Source: Variovorax guangxiensis (GTDB lineage: Bacteria; Pseudomonadota; Gammaproteobacteria; Burkholderiales; Burkholderiaceae_C). Taken from it: DNA of 64,000 bases. The translations under genes and the position numbers were made by a program. Under the pieces are notes generated by a model that worked only from the letters and a program-made list of their open reading frames with translations, was not told where the DNA came from and did not search any database. Each line of letters opens with the position of its first letter. The first letter of the stretch is position 1. The stretch is from assembly GCF_003952165.1 (NCBI RefSeq), contig NZ_RXFT01000006.1, positions 341,227 through 405,226 of the forward strand. Reading direction: 5' to 3'. Positions 60,866-64,000 of the stretch are shown here, piece by piece.

Positions 60866-61585
60866 ATGACAGAAAACCTGAATGCGGATCCGGCCGAACT
60901 GGCCAAGTTTTCAGAGCTCGCTCACCGCTGGTGGGATTTGGAAAGCGAATTTCGCCCGCTGCATGAAATCAATCCATTGCGCTTGGAATGGATTGACGGT
61001 ATTGCTCCAATTTCGCAACGTCGCGTACTGGATATTGGTTGCGGCGGCGGCATTCTGGCCGATTCGATGGCCCGCAAGGGGGCCGAGGTCCTGGGAATCG
61101 ACCTGGCAGGCAGGGCGCTCAAGGTGGCGCAGCTGCACGCCCTCGAGGCCGGCACCAAGGGCGTGAAGTACCGCGAGATCAGCGCCGAAGCACTGGCTGC
61201 GGAACAGCCCGGGAGTTTCGACGTCGTCACCTGCATGGAGATGCTCGAGCATGTGCCGCAGCCGGCCTCGGTGATCCAGGCCTGCGCCTCTCTTGTGAAA
61301 CCGGGCGGATGGGTGTTCTTCTCGACGATCAACCGCAACCTGAAGGCCTTCATGCTGGCGATCGTGGGCGCGGAGTACGTGCTCGGCATGCTGCCGCGTG
61401 GTACCCATGAATATGCAAAACTGATCCGGCCCAGCGAACTGGCCGGCTACTGCCGTGCGGCCGGCCTCGATCTGCGGCACACCCGCGGGCTGGAGCACAA
61501 CCCCCTGACCCGGCGCTACTGGCTCAGCGACGACACGAGCGTCAACTACATGTTCGCCACGCAGAAGCCGGGACCGCAAGGATGA
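60866..61585 (+). CDS. ubiG: Ubiquinone biosynthesis O-methyltransferase
   Basis: SAM-dependent methyltransferase of 239 residues that performs both O-methylations of ubiquinone synthesis. The SAM motif is VLDIGCGGGILADSMA, followed by FDVVTCMEMLEHVPQP and FFSTINRNLKAFM, diagnostic of UbiG. I start at ATG 60866 (MTENLNADPAEL) for family length; ATG 60830 is a possible alternative because TAAAGG lies seven bases before it. The stop overlaps the gph start by four bases. Confidence 0.94.
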   Translation: MTENLNADPAELAKFSELAHRWWDLESEFRPLHEINPLRLEWIDGIAPISQRRVLDIGCGGGILADSMARKGAEVLGIDLAGRALKVAQLHALEAGTKGVKYREISAEALAAEQPGSFDVVTCMEMLEHVPQPASVIQACASLVKPGGWVFFSTINRNLKAFMLAIVGAEYVLGMLPRGTHEYAKLIRPSELAGYCRAAGLDLRHTRGLEHNPLTRRYWLSDDTSVNYMFATQKPGPQG

Positions 61586-62250
61586 TGGGCGTCGAGACAA
61601 AGGCCGTGCTGTTCGACCTCGACGGCACGTTGATCGACAGCGCCCCCGACCTGGGGGCCGCTGCCGACAAGATGCGCACCGATCGCGGCCTCGACTCTCT
61701 CCCGCTGGAGCGCTACCGTCCCATGGCCGGGGCGGGCGCGCGCGGCATGCTTGGCGTGGCGTTCGGCATCACGCCGGAGTCGCCGGAGTTCCCCGGGCTG
61801 CGCGAAGAGTTCTTCGTGGCCTATGAGCGCCGCATGCTGCTCAATACCCGGGTGTTCGACGGCATCCAGGCGCTGATCGAGGCACTGCGCGAGCGCGGGC
61901 TCCTGTGGGGTGTCGTCACCAACAAGTCGATGCGCTTCACCGATCCGCTCACGCGGGCCATTCCGCTCTTCGGGAGCGCGGGCGCCGTGGTGAGCGGCGA
62001 CACCACGCCGTTCGCCAAGCCGCATCCCGAGCCCCTGCATGAGGCGGCGCGTCGGCTCGGGGTGCCTTCCGAATCGTGCATCTACGTGGGCGACGACGAG
62101 CGCGACATCATCGCGGGCCGTGCAGCGGGCATGCGCACGGTCGCTGCGACATACGGCTACATGGGCACCCAGGCCGATTCGACGCTCTGGGAAGCCGATG
62201 CTTCGATAACTTCACCCCTCGAGCTCTTGAAGTTGCTCGATAGCGCCTAA
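61582..62250 (+). CDS. gph: Phosphoglycolate phosphatase, HAD family
   Basis: HAD-superfamily hydrolase of 222 residues. The nucleophile motif is LFDLDGTLIDSAPDL, motif II is GVVTNK, the Lys is in FAKPHPEP and the acidic motif is YVGDDERDIIAG. It hydrolyses 2-phosphoglycolate formed in DNA repair. It is coupled to ubiG (ATGATGA), an arrangement common in proteobacteria. Its TAA stop forms part of the -10 element for ssrA. Confidence 0.93.
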   Translation: MMGVETKAVLFDLDGTLIDSAPDLGAAADKMRTDRGLDSLPLERYRPMAGAGARGMLGVAFGITPESPEFPGLREEFFVAYERRMLLNTRVFDGIQALIEALRERGLLWGVVTNKSMRFTDPLTRAIPLFGSAGAVVSGDTTPFAKPHPEPLHEAARRLGVPSESCIYVGDDERDIIAGRAAGMRTVAATYGYMGTQADSTLWEADASITSPLELLKLLDSA

Positions 62251-62253
62251 AAT
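62227..62253 (+). promoter_or_regulatory. Promoter of ssrA
   Basis: TAAAAT (62248-62253) is a strong -10 match. TTGAAG (62227-62232) is the best -35 at a short spacing of 15. The first three bases of the -10 are the gph stop codon, so the promoter lies in and at the end of the coding sequence. Confidence 0.55.
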
Positions 62254-62264
62254 ACGCTTTCCTT

Positions 62265-62649
62265 GGGGCTGCACTGGTTTCGACGTGGGTTCGGAGTCGC
62301 AGCGGGGCATGTCGAGCTGAATGCGCTCGTAAAACAGATTCAAACAAACTAACTGCAAACGACGAACGTTTCGCACTCGCTGCTTAATTGCCAGTGAGCC
62401 TTGCAACAGTTGGCCGATGGGCTGGGCAAGGGGGTCTGGAGCAATCCTGACCTCCCGGCTGCAAGGATAACTACATGGGCTGGCTCCGATCCGGGTACCT
62501 TGGGTCGGGGCGAGAAAATAGGGTGCTGGCGTCCGGTTTAGCGTGTGACTGCGCGACTCCGGAAGCGAGATTCAAAACAGATCACTAAACATGTAGAACT
62601 GCGCGATGAAGGCTTGCGGACGGGGGTTCAAATCCCCCCAGCTCCACCA
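62265..62649 (+). ncRNA. ssrA: Transfer-messenger RNA (tmRNA)
   Basis: One-piece tmRNA that frees stalled ribosomes. The 5' GGGGCTG pairs with 3' CAGCTCC, followed by A and CCA. The T arm is GGGGG-TTCAAAT-CCCCC. The resume codon at 62355 opens GCA AAC GAC GAA CGT and the tag reads ANDERFALAA, ending in TAA at 62385-62387. That tag is typical of Burkholderiales. Pseudoknot-type GC stems follow. The 3' end is also the junction of a genomic island. Confidence 0.97.
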
Positions 62650-62661
62650 ACATAACGTCCG

Positions 62662-62696
62662 AGGGCGTTCACTGAAGTCTGGTGAACGCCCTTTTT
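62662..62696 (+). terminator. Terminator after ssrA
   Basis: Stem AGGGCGTTCAC / GTGAACGCCCT, 11 perfect pairs around a nine-base loop, followed by five T residues. It is placed 12 bases beyond the tmRNA CCA end. Confidence 0.9.
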
Positions 62697-62852
62697 CATT
62701 GGGAGATCGCCCGATGGTGGTCCGATGAAATCCGACGAAGTCCATTGGCAGCCAAGCCAAAAGCGGGGAACAGACCGGGGAACATAGGGAAGAATTTGAG
62801 ACTTTCGGGGTATTTGTTCCCCGGTTGCCCTGATCTTCGGACTGCCCCACCC

Positions 62853-64000
62853 ATGTTGACCGACAAACACTGCAAGAACGCCGCCTGTCCGCCAGACAAG
62901 AAGCGTGCGCGCTTCACTGACTCCTCTGGCTTGTATCTGGAGGTGAGTCCCGCCGGCTCGAAGCGGTGGTTCTGGAAGACCTATGCGAATGGGAAAGAGG
63001 GGCGGATGGCTCTGGGCAGCTATCCAACGATGAGCTTGGCGGAGGCGCGAAAGGCCCGAGACACCGCCAAGGTTCAGAAGGCGGACGGTATCGATCCGAT
63101 CCAGGCGCGTAAAGTGCAGAAGCTCAAGGCGACCAACCCCGCGGCGACACCTTCAGCGTGGTTGCCATGGAGTGGTACGGGAAGCAGAAGGATCAGTGGA
63201 GCGCCGGCCATGCGGAGCGCGCGCTGCGCCAGTTCGAGCGTGACCTGTTCCCTTGGCTGGGCGGGCGTCGATTGGCCGAGATTGAGCCTGTGGGGCTTCT
63301 AGCGACGCTCCGCAAGGCGGAGGAGCGTGGTGCGATCGAGACGGCTGATCGAGGCCTGATGCTGGCTCGACAGGTGTGGCGTTATGGAGTGGCTACCGGT
63401 AGGGCGAGTCGCGACATCACGGCCGACCTGAAGGGGGCGCTATAGCCATACAGGGGCCGACATTTCGCCGCGATAACCGATCCGACGGAGCTTAGCAAGT
63501 TGTTGCGTGCGATTCGTGCCTACAAAGGCGGTCCGATCGTCCGGGCGGCGCTGCAACTCGCTCCATGCTGTTCCAGCGGCCGGGTGAGTTGCGAGCCGCT
63601 GCCTGGACAGAGGTGGACCTCGATGCGGCGCTCTGGACCATTCCTGCTACGAGGATGAAGCGGGAGAAGGCTGGCAAGGAGCATGGCAGCCCGCACCTGG
63701 TTCCGCTTCCGACGCAGGCCGTGAAAGTGCTACGTGACTTACATCCTCTGACAGGGCATGGTGCTCTCGTTTTTCCGGGAGAGCGCAGTCATGAACGACC
63801 GATCTCCGAGAATTCTGTTCGGACGGCACTGATTGCCATGGGCTACATCGCGCAGGTTCAGACCTGGCATGGCTTTCGGGCAACGGCACGGACCATGTTG
63901 GCGGAGCGGCTGGACTGTGATCCATTGGTCATTGAGGCCCAGCTTGCGCATGCCGTCAAGGATGCCAATGGCCGGGCCTACAACCGGACGCAGTACATGC
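62853..64000 (+). pseudogene. Tyrosine-type (P4-like) integrase, broken, 3' end outside window
   Basis: The N-terminal arm domain MLTDKHCKNAACPPDKKRARFTDSSGLYLEV is normal to about 63140. A one-base deletion there forces the reading into another frame, where VVAMEWYGKQKDQW continues. An in-frame TAG at 63443-63445 interrupts GAL-PYRGRHFAAITDP. A second one-base deletion near 63563 (LQLAP then MLFQRPGELR) shifts again. After it the catalytic parts survive: RPGELR (first Arg), HGFRATAR (His and second Arg), LAHAV (His) and the AYNR Tyr region, up to the window end. Three lesions make activity very unlikely. Confidence 0.88.

Larger units (their letters stand above)
62650..64000 (+). mobile_element. 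Left end of a genomic island inserted at ssrA
   Basis: The 3' end of ssrA is a common target for tyrosine integrases, which rebuild the tRNA-like end as the attachment site. Here a P4-type integrase remnant starts 203 bases beyond ssrA and reads away from it, toward the inside of the element. Its codon use is less GC-biased than that of the neighbours. The right boundary is beyond the window. The 203 bases before the integrase hold only the terminator and no gene. Confidence 0.6.

Noticed and set aside
62265..62649. A two-piece (permuted) tmRNA, as occurs in some Betaproteobacteria.
   Set aside because: The 5' acceptor half, the tag reading frame and the 3' acceptor half occur in normal order.
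62682..62852. An earlier integrase start at 62682.
   Set aside because: That ATG lies inside the ssrA terminator hairpin; the conserved N terminus begins at 62853.

Overview
The window is a GC-rich, densely coded bacterial chromosome segment. It most resembles a member of the Comamonadaceae (Betaproteobacteria), probably Variovorax or a close relative. The evidence is the one-piece tmRNA with tag ANDERFALAA, the betaproteobacterial core block gyrA-serC-pheA-tyrA-aroA/cmk-rpsA-ihfB-lapA-lapB, an aroA-cmk fusion, and a wealth of TRAP, ABC and phosphonate genes. The genus is inferred, not proven.

Layout. 1-2.6 kb: the two membrane subunits of a TRAP transporter without a visible P subunit. 2.8-4.1 kb: an EgtB/SenA-family protein that has lost two of its three expected iron ligands. 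4.1-16.9 kb: a large divergent phosphonate catabolism locus. Leftward run phnS-T-U (2-aminoethylphosphonate ABC uptake), phnW and perhaps an MFS carrier. Rightward run a GntR regulator, phnA, phnY, a PhnZ-like HD oxygenase, a GNAT and an FAD amine oxidoreductase. The shared control region holds a 15-bp inverted repeat with a TTGACA element in each arm. PhnW, PhnY and PhnA together would turn 2-aminoethylphosphonate into acetate and phosphate.

16.9-19.4 kb: an omega-amino acid transaminase and its divergent LysR regulator. 19.4-27.8 kb: a GntR regulator divergent from a branched-chain-type ABC transporter that is translationally coupled to a carbamoylase/hydantoinase-type amidohydrolase and an M81 (MlrC) peptidase, which suggests import and hydrolysis of an amide or peptide-like compound. 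28.4-37.4 kb: a GAF/Fis regulator divergent from a molybdenum hydroxylase cluster (coxS, coxL form II, coxM, coxD, coxE, coxG, xdhC). 37.4-43.6 kb: a six-gene Mrp-type Na+/H+ antiporter operon with A and B fused, followed by crcB. 44.1-46.9 kb: a complete DctPQM TRAP system.

47-60 kb: core genes on the minus strand, comEA-like, lapB, lapA, ihfB, rpsA, aroA-cmk, tyrA, pheA, serC, a DUF2059 gene and gyrA. This block links aromatic amino acid and serine synthesis to translation, nucleoid and topology genes. 60-62.7 kb: plus-strand ompA-like, ubiG, gph and ssrA. From 62.65 kb a genomic island begins at the 3' end of ssrA. Its tyrosine integrase is visibly broken (two frameshifts and a stop) and runs off the window.

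No tRNA, rRNA or CRISPR was found. Apart from the integrase remnant, no stretch longer than about 300 bases lacks a gene. Starts were chosen from ribosome-binding sites, overlaps and family length, and differ in several places from the longest open frame.
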